A stretch of 64,000 nucleotides of DNA from Kitasatospora cineracea (lineage in GTDB: Bacteria > Actinomycetota > Actinomycetes > Streptomycetales > Streptomycetaceae), in assembly GCF_003751605.1 (NCBI RefSeq), contig NZ_RJVJ01000005.1:1-64000 (forward strand), read 5' to 3'. A program made the position numbers and the translations under genes. This document shows positions 8,118 through 16,889 of the stretch, one piece after another (within the stretch, counting starts at the first letter, position 1; every line of letters starts with the position of its first letter). Below the pieces are notes generated by a model. It was not told the origin of the DNA and did no database searches. It saw only the letters and a list, made by a program, of their open reading frames with translations.

Positions 8118-9203
8118 GTGTCTTCGGCGCCAGCTGACGGCGGGCGCCGAAGCCGGCGCGGCTTCGCGTACCAGGACGCGGTTACCCTCCTCGACTGCCT
8201 CGACATGCATGAAGGCATGTGGACGCAAGTCTCCTGGGAAGACCTGGAAGACATCGTCTGCGTCGACGGAGACGCGCCGGTCTACCGCCAGGTGAAGACC
8301 ATCGAAGAAGCTGGCAAGCGCCACAGCGTCGCCGGTGTGTGCCTGCCTCGGTTGAAGAAGAACCCCGAAAGCAGCTACTTGGGAAAGCTGTTCCTCGGTA
8401 AACCCCTCTCTGACAACGCCCGCTTCACCTTCATCGTCAACGAGAGCCCGCATGCCGACTTCCACGTGTTCGTCACCGAGCGCGGCAAGCCCCGGGGTCC
8501 TATCCCGCCGGAGACCCGAGAAAACATCGTCAAGCGGCTCCGTGGCGTCGTCCTGCCGAATGAGCGCGACATCGGCTGGTGCGTTGACCGCCTTGAGGTT
8601 TTGGTCGCGGGCAGGACCATCGATGAGGTGGAAGACCGTGCGATACGGAGGCTCAGCCCCATCGTGGGCAGCCACCTCGGACAGGCACCGCTGAGCACCG
8701 AGGTCGAGGACATCATGGTGCGGCTTCTGGTGCGCATCGCCCGCGACGCGATGGCTCCGCAGCCGCGTGCCGTGTCGGCCATGGATTTCCGCGACATGAT
8801 CCTGCTGGCCATCACGCAGTCCACGGGCCGACGGCAGGACGGCACTACCGCCCCGTTGACGAAACTCGCGGACAAGCTCGCGGTCGCTGGGGTGTCGGCC
8901 GAGGAGGCAGAGGCCCAAAAGGAGAAGGTCTTCAGGTACCGCAGAGCTCAGCGGGCCAGTGTCGGTCCAGTGAGTGAGCAGATGGATGTCTTCGCTGACG
9001 AAGTGTTCGCGGTCTGCACCCGGGTTATGGCCGAGCGCCGGGCCGGACGGATCCAGGCAGGATCGGAAGCGTACTTCGAGACGCTCTCCCGGGTCGAGAA
9101 CCTTCCGGCGGTGAGCAGCGGGGCGGTGACCCTTGCCCGAGCACACGCGGTCCTCGCGGACATCACCGCCCGCTGCCAGAACCGGTACGCCGATGCCTCC
9201 TAG
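8118..9203 (+). CDS. ABC-3C system effector: Cap4/DUF4297-like dsDNA nuclease
   Basis: A 361-residue protein. The N-terminus has the DUF4297/Cap4 nuclease pattern: 'RRGFAYQDAVTLL' (about 13-25), an acidic strand 'LEDIVCVDG' (about 43-51) and 'YRQVKT' (about 56-61), the D...QxK core of a PD-(D/E)XK nuclease. The remainder is alpha-helical and unassigned. The GTG at 8118 follows GGAG by 5 bases and begins just before the conserved block. It is the first gene of a three-gene operon: its stop overlaps the start of the middle component by 11 bases. In ABC-three-component systems this component is the toxic effector, held in check until the ATPase senses invasion. It is expected to degrade DNA once activated (inferred from family). 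Confidence 0.75.
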   Translation: MSSAPADGGRRSRRGFAYQDAVTLLDCLDMHEGMWTQVSWEDLEDIVCVDGDAPVYRQVKTIEEAGKRHSVAGVCLPRLKKNPESSYLGKLFLGKPLSDNARFTFIVNESPHADFHVFVTERGKPRGPIPPETRENIVKRLRGVVLPNERDIGWCVDRLEVLVAGRTIDEVEDRAIRRLSPIVGSHLGQAPLSTEVEDIMVRLLVRIARDAMAPQPRAVSAMDFRDMILLAITQSTGRRQDGTTAPLTKLADKLAVAGVSAEEAEAQKEKVFRYRRAQRASVGPVSEQMDVFADEVFAVCTRVMAERRAGRIQAGSEAYFETLSRVENLPAVSSGAVTLARAHAVLADITARCQNRYADAS

Positions 9204-9774
9204 CATCGGCAGGAGCGCCATCCCGCCGCTCCACCGGCCCTGGGACCCGGACGACTCGCCCGACTTCCACGCCTCCCGGCTACTCCTCCTGCTCGCCGAA
9301 TGCGGTAGCCAGCCCGGACCGCACATCGCCGGTCGCACCAAGCTCGCCAAGCTCGACTTCTTCCTCCGCTACCCCATCTTCCTCGAACGCGCGCACCGGG
9401 CTCTCGCGGACGAGGTCCACCACGAAACGGCTTTCCGCGCGTTCATGCCGGAGGAGGTCGAGGCGCCGATGATCCGTTACCGCTTCGGCCCCTGGGATCC
9501 CCGCTACCGGCAGTTTCTGGCGTTCCTCGCAGCCCGCGAACTCATCACCGTCACCACGAGCCACAAACCGGAACGGGTCCGCCTGACGGCCAAGGGGAAG
9601 CAGGCCGCCACCACCTTGGCGGCGATGGACGAGTTCCGCCCCATAGTCATGCGTTGCCACGCCATGCGTGGCAACCTCGCCGACTGGTCCGGCACCGACT
9701 TGAAGGACCTCGTCTACCGGCTCTTCCCCGCTGAGGTCGCAGAACTCGCCTACCACCAGGAGATCAGGCCATGA
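9193..9774 (+). CDS. ABC-3C middle component
   Basis: A 193-residue helical adaptor. The segment 'TKLAKLDFFLRYP' followed by a winged-helix-like C-terminal half is the hallmark of the middle component that gives ABC-3C systems their name. It has no enzyme motifs and is thought to bridge effector and ATPase. The ATG at 9193 lies inside the end of the nuclease gene, and its TGA overlaps the ATPase ATG by 4 bases (ATGA), so all three proteins should be made in fixed proportion. The 213-residue reading from 9133 is less likely because its extra N-terminus is only a shadow of the nuclease frame. Confidence 0.75.
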   Translation: MPPSIGRSAIPPLHRPWDPDDSPDFHASRLLLLLAECGSQPGPHIAGRTKLAKLDFFLRYPIFLERAHRALADEVHHETAFRAFMPEEVEAPMIRYRFGPWDPRYRQFLAFLAARELITVTTSHKPERVRLTAKGKQAATTLAAMDEFRPIVMRCHAMRGNLADWSGTDLKDLVYRLFPAEVAELAYHQEIRP

Positions 9775-11696
9775 CCGAGCCCACGGCACTCTCCCGACCC
9801 GGGCTCCGGGTCAACGCCGTCACCCTGGTTCACACATCGGGCGAGATCGACAGGTATGACTTCAACACGGCCGGCCTGAACATCATCCAGGGCGTCAGGA
9901 ACAGCTCGAAGACCACCACGCTCAGGGCCATCGACTACTGCCTCGGCAACTCAGACAGCCCCGCCGACGCCCTGAAGGCGGCGGTCGCCGACGAGTACGT
10001 CGAGATCATCACCGAGCTGACCATCAACGGGAATCCGACCGAGATCCGCCGGAACCTGCAGTACGGACACCGGGGCAAGGTCACGGTGAACGGCAACGAA
10101 TTTCCCGTTGCCGAGTTCTCCGACCGGATCCTGCACGTACTCGGCTGGCCCAGGATCAACGTTCCCAAGGGCATCCGTGCCGCGACCGCCACCGAGCTCG
10201 TACCCCTCAGCTTCCGTAGCGTGCTGCGCCACATCCACCGCAACGAGGACTCCTGGATCCAGTTCGCGGATAAGGAGCAGGAGTACCTCCGGCGAGCAGT
10301 GATCAGCTACCTCCTCGGGTTCGCCCCCACGCGCTACGACAACAACGACTTCGCCCTCGCGGCAGCAGAGCGCAACCTCCTCCAAGCACAAGCGGCTGAG
10401 AGGGAAGTTCACGACAGCACGGACCGGGCCGTCGCTGCGGTGTGTGAGAACCTGCAGATTCCCATCGCCAGGACCCAGCGCCAGGTCGACTCCGTCCGGG
10501 CCGACCTCAGAGCCGAACTCGACTTCGTCCACGAGGAGCGTCGCCGGCTCACCGGCGAGATCGAACTCCTCCTGGTCCCCGGCCGTCCCGAGGGCACGAC
10601 ACCGGGCTACGACGCCACGCTCGCCAGCCAGTACGAGCGGGCGACCCAGGAACTCGTCCAGGCAGCCGAGAGGATCGCCGACCTCGAACAGGTTCTCGCG
10701 GCTCACGTCCAGTCCCAGAACACCGTTAAGGCCGAGATCTCCCGCATGGACCGGCTGATCGCCTCGGTGGACGTCTTCGGCAGCCTACCGGTACGGCTCT
10801 GCCCCGCTTGCGAACAGAAGATCGATATTCACCGGGACCACCCGGAGGGAACGTGCTACGTCTGCACGCAGCCCGTGACCCACGACCAGCGCCGGCGCCG
10901 CGGGGAACTGGAACAGCGGTCACTGACCGCCGAGGACGAAGACCTCGAAGAGGCCATCACCCGCACCCGCCGGGACCTCGGACAAGCCAAGACGGATCGT
11001 CAGCAGGCCCAGGACCGTCGCCACGAACTCGCAGCACGGCTGAACACCGAGCGGGCCGCCCGTCTCGCACCCTTCATGACGACACTCGAAGAGATGGCGG
11101 CCCGAATCGCCCGACTACAGCAGAAGCTCACGGCGCTGCCCGCCGTGGACGAGATGATCGCCCGCAAGGCCGCCGCCACCGAAGCGACTGCGGCGGCAGC
11201 CCGACGCCTTGAGCACCACCAGCGTCAGGCTGATGACGCACCCCGCCCCGGCAAGACGCCGCTCGATCGCTGCGCACTGTTCGCCGAGAGGATGAACGAG
11301 TTCCTCGACCGTCACCGCGCCGACGTGTGGGTGGACGGCAACGTGGCGATCAGCGCCGACGACTTGACCTTCTACGTGGGCACTCGGCCCTGGCACCAAG
11401 CCCTCGGGGCAGAAGCAACGGTGCTCTTCTTCCTCGCCTACAGCAGAGCTCTGCTCTTCCTCGCCAAGGACATGGACGGCGACTGCCCGTACCCCGGGCT
11501 GCTGATGCTCGATAACCCGTTCCAGCAGGGCATCGCCAACGAGGTTGTTCACGGCGTCCTACGGGACATCGCAAAGGCTGCCGAGGAGACAGGCGCCCAG
11601 GTCATCTCCACCCAGGCAGTTCCAGTGCCCGGAGCCATGAAAACGATCAAGCAGATCCGAATGCGGACCGCCTACATCGGAGAGTCCCCCGGCTGA
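9771..11696 (+). CDS. ABC-3C SMC/Rad50-like ATPase with zinc ribbon (DUF3732-like)
   Basis: A 641-residue ATPase of the SMC/Rad50 class. The P-loop is atypical: 'GVRNSSKTT' (41-49), with Ser-Ser-Lys-Thr where most ABC proteins have Gly-Gly-Lys-Ser/Thr. Two helical coiled-coil stretches (about 205-335 and 370-510) flank a CxxC...CxxC zinc ribbon ('CPACEQK' and 'CYVCTQP', about 344-365). This matches the hinge or hook position. The Walker B region 'PGLLMLDNPFQQG' (about 578-590) carries Asp-Asn where Asp-Glu is usual. In ABC-3C systems this protein is the sensor that binds invading DNA or replication structures and licenses the nuclease. Both P-loop and Walker B oddities are shared by the DUF3732 branch as I recall it, so the protein is probably functional. 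Confidence 0.75.
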   Translation: MTEPTALSRPGLRVNAVTLVHTSGEIDRYDFNTAGLNIIQGVRNSSKTTTLRAIDYCLGNSDSPADALKAAVADEYVEIITELTINGNPTEIRRNLQYGHRGKVTVNGNEFPVAEFSDRILHVLGWPRINVPKGIRAATATELVPLSFRSVLRHIHRNEDSWIQFADKEQEYLRRAVISYLLGFAPTRYDNNDFALAAAERNLLQAQAAEREVHDSTDRAVAAVCENLQIPIARTQRQVDSVRADLRAELDFVHEERRRLTGEIELLLVPGRPEGTTPGYDATLASQYERATQELVQAAERIADLEQVLAAHVQSQNTVKAEISRMDRLIASVDVFGSLPVRLCPACEQKIDIHRDHPEGTCYVCTQPVTHDQRRRRGELEQRSLTAEDEDLEEAITRTRRDLGQAKTDRQQAQDRRHELAARLNTERAARLAPFMTTLEEMAARIARLQQKLTALPAVDEMIARKAAATEATAAAARRLEHHQRQADDAPRPGKTPLDRCALFAERMNEFLDRHRADVWVDGNVAISADDLTFYVGTRPWHQALGAEATVLFFLAYSRALLFLAKDMDGDCPYPGLLMLDNPFQQGIANEVVHGVLRDIAKAAEETGAQVISTQAVPVPGAMKTIKQIRMRTAYIGESPG

Positions 11697-11711
11697 TCCT
11701 GGCTCCTAGCC

Positions 11712-11726
11712 AACCCCCTCGGGGTT
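11712..11726. terminator. Small hairpin between convergent genes
   Basis: Six-base arms (11712-11717 and 11721-11726) around a 3-base loop, between the ATPase stop at 11696 and the nuclease stop at 11835. Short, so termination here is only a suggestion. Confidence 0.35.
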
Positions 11727-11834
11727 CTCCGAAGTCGGTGTCAGTCAGGTCAGCGGGGGAGGATGTCGTCAGCGTCGGCCTGCCATGTTGCTGGGTGGAC
11801 CCGGCACGCTTGGCTGCAGCAGAGGCGGACGGTC

Positions 11835-13979
11835 TTACATGCATAGTTCGGCTGGCCCCATGATCATGATTTCGATCCCTCTCTCCTTGGAACGGGCTTC
11901 GGCCAGCGTTTGGGCGTCATTGGGGATGGGCGTGATCGCTGCCATGACGTAGATGTCAGCGTTGAGTCCGGCGGCGATGTTGAGGTCCTTCTCGATCTGG
12001 CCAGGTTCGGTGAACGAAGCGCCGGACGCTTTGACCTCGCCTGTGATGACCTTGCCGTCCGCGATGCCGAACAGATCGGCCTCCGATTTCTTTGGCTGCC
12101 CGGGAAACCACAGATCGAGGCCAGGCAGGAACCAGCTGCGCTCGAACCTCCGGCTCAGAGCCGCGATCGTCAGCAGATGGGGTAGTACCCCCTGGTCGCT
12201 AGCCCGGTCGATGCGGGAGTCAAGTCGGTAGAACAGCGTGGGGCCTTGAGTGGAGCCAACGTAGCCGCCGAGGGTGTCACATCCAGGGCAGGTGCCTGGC
12301 CCTCGCTCCGGCACACGGGAGAGCGGGAGGAAACTGCTGATCCCGCACGCGGCGCACTTGATGGTCAGGCCGCGTTCGACCCAACTGATGCCGGCCAGCC
12401 GCTCCAGCCGGTCAGCAGCATCCGCGTGCGTTCCGTATCCGAGACTGGCCGAGCTCTTGAAGACGCGTTCGCTCCGACTGCCCCACCGTTCCACGAACTC
12501 CCGCTCCGCCTCGCTCAGATCATCCTGCGTGTTCGGCAGGAGCCTTCGCAGGGCTTTCGCCATGTGCTCGGTACGCGGCGTCGTGAGTCTCTGGATGCTC
12601 TCCAGGACCCCCGAGGCGCTCAGTACCGACATGGCGGCATCGTCCGTGAGCCCGACTCCCACCGCGCCCTTCTCGGACACCTCGTACCGTTCCGTTCGTT
12701 CGGTGAGAAGTGCTGCCCCTGCCGAGGCCAAGGTCGGAACGTTCAGCTCCAACCGGCACTCCTGCCGCACGAAGGTCGCCAGCTCGATGGCGCCGTTGCG
12801 CCAGCGGGCGTTCCTGTCGACAAGCCGGGCCACGGAGTCGGTCTTCGGTAGAGCCGCGAAAGGAGCTCCCTCAAAGCCGATGAGCACGTTGACCGTAGAG
12901 CTGAAGGGAACGGGACTCGTGAAACGCAAGGTGATCTTGTCTTGGACCACTGGGACATCTACATAGCACTGCTCGCCGTATATCCGGGTGAAGGACGAGA
13001 AGACGGTCGCATCACGGCGATTGAGGTAGGTGAACGGTGCGGTGCGCAGGCTCTCGGTTCGGGGGAGATCGTGCTTCAGCACGAGCCCATCCTCCGTCGG
13101 CTTGTGCAGGCCGAGGTAGGCGGCGACTTCGTCCAGCACGGTGAAGTCCAGGCTCCGGCTCGTCATGACGACATCCACCGAGAACTCGTCCAAGCGTCGA
13201 AGCTGGGAGGCGAGTTGTTCCGGGAATCCCGCCCAGTCCTTCAGCTGCGTGGCTGGCAACAAGTACATGGGAACTGCTGCGAAGCGCAGCGGACGCAGGG
13301 CCCGGACGTTCCAGAATGCCAGGCAGTCCGCCAGCTCACCGTCATCGCCGGTCAGCCAGAGCACTGTGGGGCCATTGGCGATCCTGGTAGCCGTGTTCTC
13401 GCCGAAGTACGCCACCGTGCGGTCCAGCAAAGTGTGCTGCCACAGCTGCGCGCGGCCGATCTCGTCAGGTGAACGTGGCCGGCGCACCACAAGACTTTCC
13501 CAGCGGAGCGCCTGCTCGACTTCATGGCTCAAGTCACCTGCCGCGGTCGCCTCCCACAGGCTTCCGCCAGCCGAGGCGATCACATGGCCGTTGGTGCCGT
13601 CCACTGTTGAAGGCAGCCCCAGATCGGAAGGGTTGCAGGAGAAGGCGGTCCACCCCAACTGGTCGATGTGTTCGATCGAAGACACGAGTTCCAACCCGAG
13701 CGATTCGGCTGCCGTCGTTGCCGCTTCGACCGAGGCATTGACGTTCACCGCTCCTTCGGGCTCGGCCAGTTCGACCACTCGACGGTGCTCGTCACTGATA
13801 GAACCGTCGGACCTGACCTCAACGATCACCTCGCACGCCCCGGCCCACCGGGTGCAAGCCTCTCGTACAGCGCGCCGGAATCCTTCCTCACTCGCCTCTG
13901 CAATGAGGTAGACGGCCCGAGCCGGGCGCACCGTAGCCGTGAACAACGCCCCGTAACTTGCCGCTGCACCTGGATTCAT
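11835..13979 (-). CDS. Large protein with zinc ribbon and C-terminal PD-(D/E)XK nuclease
   Basis: A 714-residue protein, convergent to the ABC-3C operon. The first 530 residues are not recognised. Then comes a four-cysteine zinc ribbon ('CAACGISS' and 'CPGCDTLGG', about 535-565), and near residues 635-655 'SEADLFGIADGKVITGEVKA' gives D and ExK of a PD-(D/E)XK nuclease. The ATG at 13979 is chosen over an upstream in-frame ATG (14021) because the intervening 14 residues look like leader. The architecture suggests a nucleic-acid sensing or cutting protein, and its place inside the candidate island suggests defence, either alone or with the ABC-3C genes. It faces the operon tail-to-tail, so it is separately transcribed. 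Function is inferred, not shown. Confidence 0.6.
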   Translation of the reverse strand: MNPGAAASYGALFTATVRPARAVYLIAEASEEGFRRAVREACTRWAGACEVIVEVRSDGSISDEHRRVVELAEPEGAVNVNASVEAATTAAESLGLELVSSIEHIDQLGWTAFSCNPSDLGLPSTVDGTNGHVIASAGGSLWEATAAGDLSHEVEQALRWESLVVRRPRSPDEIGRAQLWQHTLLDRTVAYFGENTATRIANGPTVLWLTGDDGELADCLAFWNVRALRPLRFAAVPMYLLPATQLKDWAGFPEQLASQLRRLDEFSVDVVMTSRSLDFTVLDEVAAYLGLHKPTEDGLVLKHDLPRTESLRTAPFTYLNRRDATVFSSFTRIYGEQCYVDVPVVQDKITLRFTSPVPFSSTVNVLIGFEGAPFAALPKTDSVARLVDRNARWRNGAIELATFVRQECRLELNVPTLASAGAALLTERTERYEVSEKGAVGVGLTDDAAMSVLSASGVLESIQRLTTPRTEHMAKALRRLLPNTQDDLSEAEREFVERWGSRSERVFKSSASLGYGTHADAADRLERLAGISWVERGLTIKCAACGISSFLPLSRVPERGPGTCPGCDTLGGYVGSTQGPTLFYRLDSRIDRASDQGVLPHLLTIAALSRRFERSWFLPGLDLWFPGQPKKSEADLFGIADGKVITGEVKASGASFTEPGQIEKDLNIAAGLNADIYVMAAITPIPNDAQTLAEARSKERGIEIMIMGPAELCM

Positions 13980-14599
13980 GGGCGACACCCTGCCACGCTG
14001 ATGCTCACCTTCGCAGGCCAATGAACAGCAGCGCGGTTACCGACTGGAGCTCTGACGCCTGACGGGCTCGTTCAGAATCCGCAGCTCCTTGCCAGATTCC
14101 CTGCTGCGCTCTGCGTCTTCGGAAGCGGTGCTGCGAGCTCGGCTGTACCTCTCAGGGCCTTTGAGGACCTCCAGGAAGGATCCGTGTGACACTCAGCGAT
14201 AGCCGTGGCCGAAAGACCTGATGGGTCGCGATCGCCGTGACTGCGTTGGGCGGGATGCGGTGAGCGCACACGAGGACTGTCACGCTCCGTGGGTGGTGAA
14301 GCAGCCCCCGTGGTCTGCTTCACCTTGCTGATCCGCAGTCAGCTTTCACCGCCGTCATTTCACAGCCATTTCACATGAGGGCGAGGAGGGTGAGTAACAG
14401 CGAGAGCTCATGAGATGCATATGCGCAGGTCAGGCGCCATGGAATGGGGGCCTGACCAGATGGCACTTGGAGGCCGGTTCAGAAGTCGTAGCACAGCTCG
14501 AACCTGTTGCGCCTGACTATTGGAGCCGTCGCATGGAAGGGGCACCGAGTCTCGGGACGTGCCGGGGAGCCCGCGCGGAGACGGACGCGGGCTCCGTTC
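13980..14599. other. Gene-free stretch at the right edge of the defence island
   Basis: No convincing gene in 620 bases. It holds a hairpin (14295-14324) with perfect 10-bp arms, a short direct repeat 'CATTTCACA' twice at about 14356-14374, the right att-like repeat (14372-14435) and a longer hairpin (14427-14456). Conserved chromosomal genes begin at 14600. Confidence 0.5.
14372..14456 (+). repeat. Att-like degenerate repeat, right copy, with hairpin
   Basis: Shares 'CACATGAGGGCGAG' and 'GCAGGTCAGG' blocks, in order, with 7211-7310. It is followed by an inverted repeat: 8-bp arms 14428-14435 and 14449-14456, plus an inner CCAT/ATGG pair. Candidate attR of the 7.2-14.5 kb island; identity is too low for a recent insertion. 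Confidence 0.4.
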
Positions 14600-15601
14600 T
14601 TAGCAGGTGGCTGTGAGGGTGTCGAGGAGGCGGGTGAGGGAGGTGCCTAGGCCCCAGCGGGCGGAGAGGTCTTCCAAGGCCATGGGGTCGCGGGGTTCGG
14701 TGGGAAGGGTGGGGTCGAACTCCGGGAGGGGGATGTCGGTGGCGACGCGGACGACGGTGGGGGCGACGTCGAGGTAGGCGGCGCCTTCGAGGATGTTCTT
14801 GCGGCGGGCCGGGGTGAGCTTGGAGAGCGGGTCGGCGGCGGCGGCACGGATGCCGGCCAGGTCGCCGTACTCGCGGATGAGTTGCACGGCGGTCTTCTCA
14901 CCGATGCCCTTCACCCCCGGGAGGCCGTCGCTGGGGTCGCCGCGCAGGGCCGCCATGTCGGAGTACTCGGAGCCGGTGACGCCGTACTTCTCACGCAGGA
15001 AGGCCTCGTTGATGACCTCGGCGTTGCCGACGCCCTTGATCGGGTAGATGACCTGGACGCCGCGGGCGTCGTCGACGAGCTGGAAGAGGTCTCTGTCGCC
15101 TGTCACGATCAGGACGCGCGCGGGTTGGTAATCTGCAGTCTCCCGGTCGCCGGTGACGATCCGGACCGGGCCGGTGGCGCGGGTGGCCAGGGTGCCGATC
15201 ACGTCGTCGGCCTCGTAGCCGGGGACGCCGACCCGGGCGATGCCCAGGGCGTCCAGCACCTGCTCGATCACCGGGACCTGCGGGGCCAGGGTGTCCGGGA
15301 CCTCCTCCTCGCCGTCCTGCGCGGCCTCGGCGACCCGGTGGGTCTTGTAGGTGGGGATCAGGTCGACCCGCCACTGCGGGCGCCAGTCGGCGTCCGTGCA
15401 GGCGACCAACTGGTCCGGGCCGTGGTCGTGGACCAGGCGGGAGATGAAGTCGAGCAGGCCGCGCACCGCGTTCACCGGCTCGCCCTGCGGGGAGCGCAGC
15501 GAGTCCGGGACGCCGAAGTAGGCGCGGAAGTAGAGGCTGGCGGTGTCCAGCAGCATCAGGCGGGGCGCGGTCGGGGCGCTCGGAGCGGTCGGTGCGGTCA
15601 C
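14600..15601 (-). CDS. 5'-3' exonuclease (FEN / Pol I N-terminal type) with an internal duplication
   Basis: A 333-residue stand-alone flap-type nuclease. Metal-binding motifs are present: 'LMLLDTASLYFRAY', 'ACTDADWRP', 'YEADDVIGTLA', 'VTGDRDLFQLVDD' and the helix-hairpin-helix 'SDGLPGVKGIG'. It should remove RNA primers and 5' flaps during repair. Oddity: just before the conserved 'IVTGDRDLFQL' strand there is a second, altered 'IVTGDRETADYQPARVL' (about residues 145-161), so a 17-residue tandem duplication has entered the active-site region. The first copy has lost the second Asp. The GTG at 15601 is chosen over ATG 15619; they differ by six residues. It lies 48 bases past the zinc-exporter stop on the same strand. 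Confidence 0.8.
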   Translation of the reverse strand: MTAPTAPSAPTAPRLMLLDTASLYFRAYFGVPDSLRSPQGEPVNAVRGLLDFISRLVHDHGPDQLVACTDADWRPQWRVDLIPTYKTHRVAEAAQDGEEEVPDTLAPQVPVIEQVLDALGIARVGVPGYEADDVIGTLATRATGPVRIVTGDRETADYQPARVLIVTGDRDLFQLVDDARGVQVIYPIKGVGNAEVINEAFLREKYGVTGSEYSDMAALRGDPSDGLPGVKGIGEKTAVQLIREYGDLAGIRAAAADPLSKLTPARRKNILEGAAYLDVAPTVVRVATDIPLPEFDPTLPTEPRDPMALEDLSARWGLGTSLTRLLDTLTATC

Positions 15602-15648
15602 CCCCCGATCATGCCGCATCCCGCCGACAGCCCCGGGGTGATGCGCCG

Positions 15649-16692
15649 TCAGTGCGGGTGCGGGCCCGAGCGGTGCACCGGCCCGTGGGTGTCCCCGCAG
15701 TGGTCGCGGGCCTGCTCCCCGGCCGAGGCCGCGGCGGCCGCGCTGTTCGGGGAGATCTGCAGCAGCCCGTCCGGGCCGTCCTCGCCGACGTGGTCGACCT
15801 GGAGGGTGGCGTGGGTGATCCGGTACTCCTCGCGCAGCCGGCGCTGCAGCTCGTGCTGCACCGCGTGGCAGTCGCCGCCCGGGGTGACCAGGACGTGCGC
15901 CGACAGCGCGGGCTGGTTGGAGGTGATCTCCCAGATGTGCAGGTCGTGGATCTCCTCCACCTGCGGGACGGCCACCAGCCGGTCCGCCACCGCGTCCGGG
16001 TCGATGCCGGCCGGCGCGGCCTCCAGGAAGATCCGCGCGGAGTCCCGGACCAGCCCGGTCCCGGCCCGCAGCATCAGCGCCACCACCACCAGCGAGGCGA
16101 TCGCGTCGGCCCGGACGAAGCCGGTGAACAGCACCACCGCGCCCGCCACCGCCGTCGCCACGAACGCGTACAGGTCGGTCAGCACGTGCTGGAACGCGCC
16201 CTCCACGTTCAACGAGGACCGGTTCGCCCTCGACAGGCACCAGGTCGCCGCGACGTTCACCACCACGCCCACCAGCGCCGTCACCAGCACCAGCGAGCCC
16301 TGCACCGCGGGCGGCGAGACCAGCCGGGTCACCGCCTCGTAGCCCAGCCAGGCCGACAGCACCAGCAGCGTCACCCCGTTCGCCTGCGCGGAGAGGATCT
16401 CGGCCCGCTTCAACCCGTACGTGTAGCCGCCGCGCGCCGGACGCGCCGCCAGCCGCATCGCCACCAGGGCCAGCGCGATCGACGCGGCGTCGGTCAGCAT
16501 GTGCGCCGCGTCCGAGATCAGCGCCAGCGAGCGGGCCGCGAAACCGACCACCACCTCGCCCGCCATGAACACCACCAGCAGGACCAGGGCGCTCCACAGC
16601 CACTTGCGGTCCGCGTCCGCCGAGACCGCGTGGCTGTGCCCGGCGTGGCCGCCGTGCCCGCCGTGCTCGTGGTCGTGGTCGTGTCCGGCCAT
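15649..16692 (-). CDS. Cation diffusion facilitator (Zn/Co/Cd exporter, CzcD-like)
   Basis: A 347-residue inner-membrane metal/proton antiporter. The N-terminus is His-rich ('HDHDHEHGGHGGHAGHSH'), typical of zinc-binding CDF proteins. Six membrane spans follow, with the two HxxxD metal-site motifs: 'SDAAHMLTD' in span 2 and 'HVLTDLYAF' in span 5. A ferredoxin-like cytoplasmic domain ('VEEIHDLHIWEI') is near residues 250-330, and the C-terminus ends in another His-rich tail. The ATG at 16692 starts the His-rich segment. It lies upstream of the exonuclease gene on the same strand. The 197-base gap upstream may hold metal control, but no box is recognised. Confidence 0.88.
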   Translation of the reverse strand: MAGHDHDHEHGGHGGHAGHSHAVSADADRKWLWSALVLLVVFMAGEVVVGFAARSLALISDAAHMLTDAASIALALVAMRLAARPARGGYTYGLKRAEILSAQANGVTLLVLSAWLGYEAVTRLVSPPAVQGSLVLVTALVGVVVNVAATWCLSRANRSSLNVEGAFQHVLTDLYAFVATAVAGAVVLFTGFVRADAIASLVVVALMLRAGTGLVRDSARIFLEAAPAGIDPDAVADRLVAVPQVEEIHDLHIWEITSNQPALSAHVLVTPGGDCHAVQHELQRRLREEYRITHATLQVDHVGEDGPDGLLQISPNSAAAAASAGEQARDHCGDTHGPVHRSGPHPH

Positions 16693-16889
16693 CGGGGTCC
16701 CTCCGCTCTGCTGCCCGTACCGGCAGTGAACCCCAGATCGGAGGAAGATCCAAAGGCTGCAGTGGTGACCGTTGTCGTTCTCCCGCGCGCCCCGCATCGG
16801 CGCAGGTCGCACCGCACCCCGGCGGGAACCAGCCCAACGGGGGACACCGCACTGGGCCGACCGGACGCGGAGCCCCGGCGGGTGGGACC

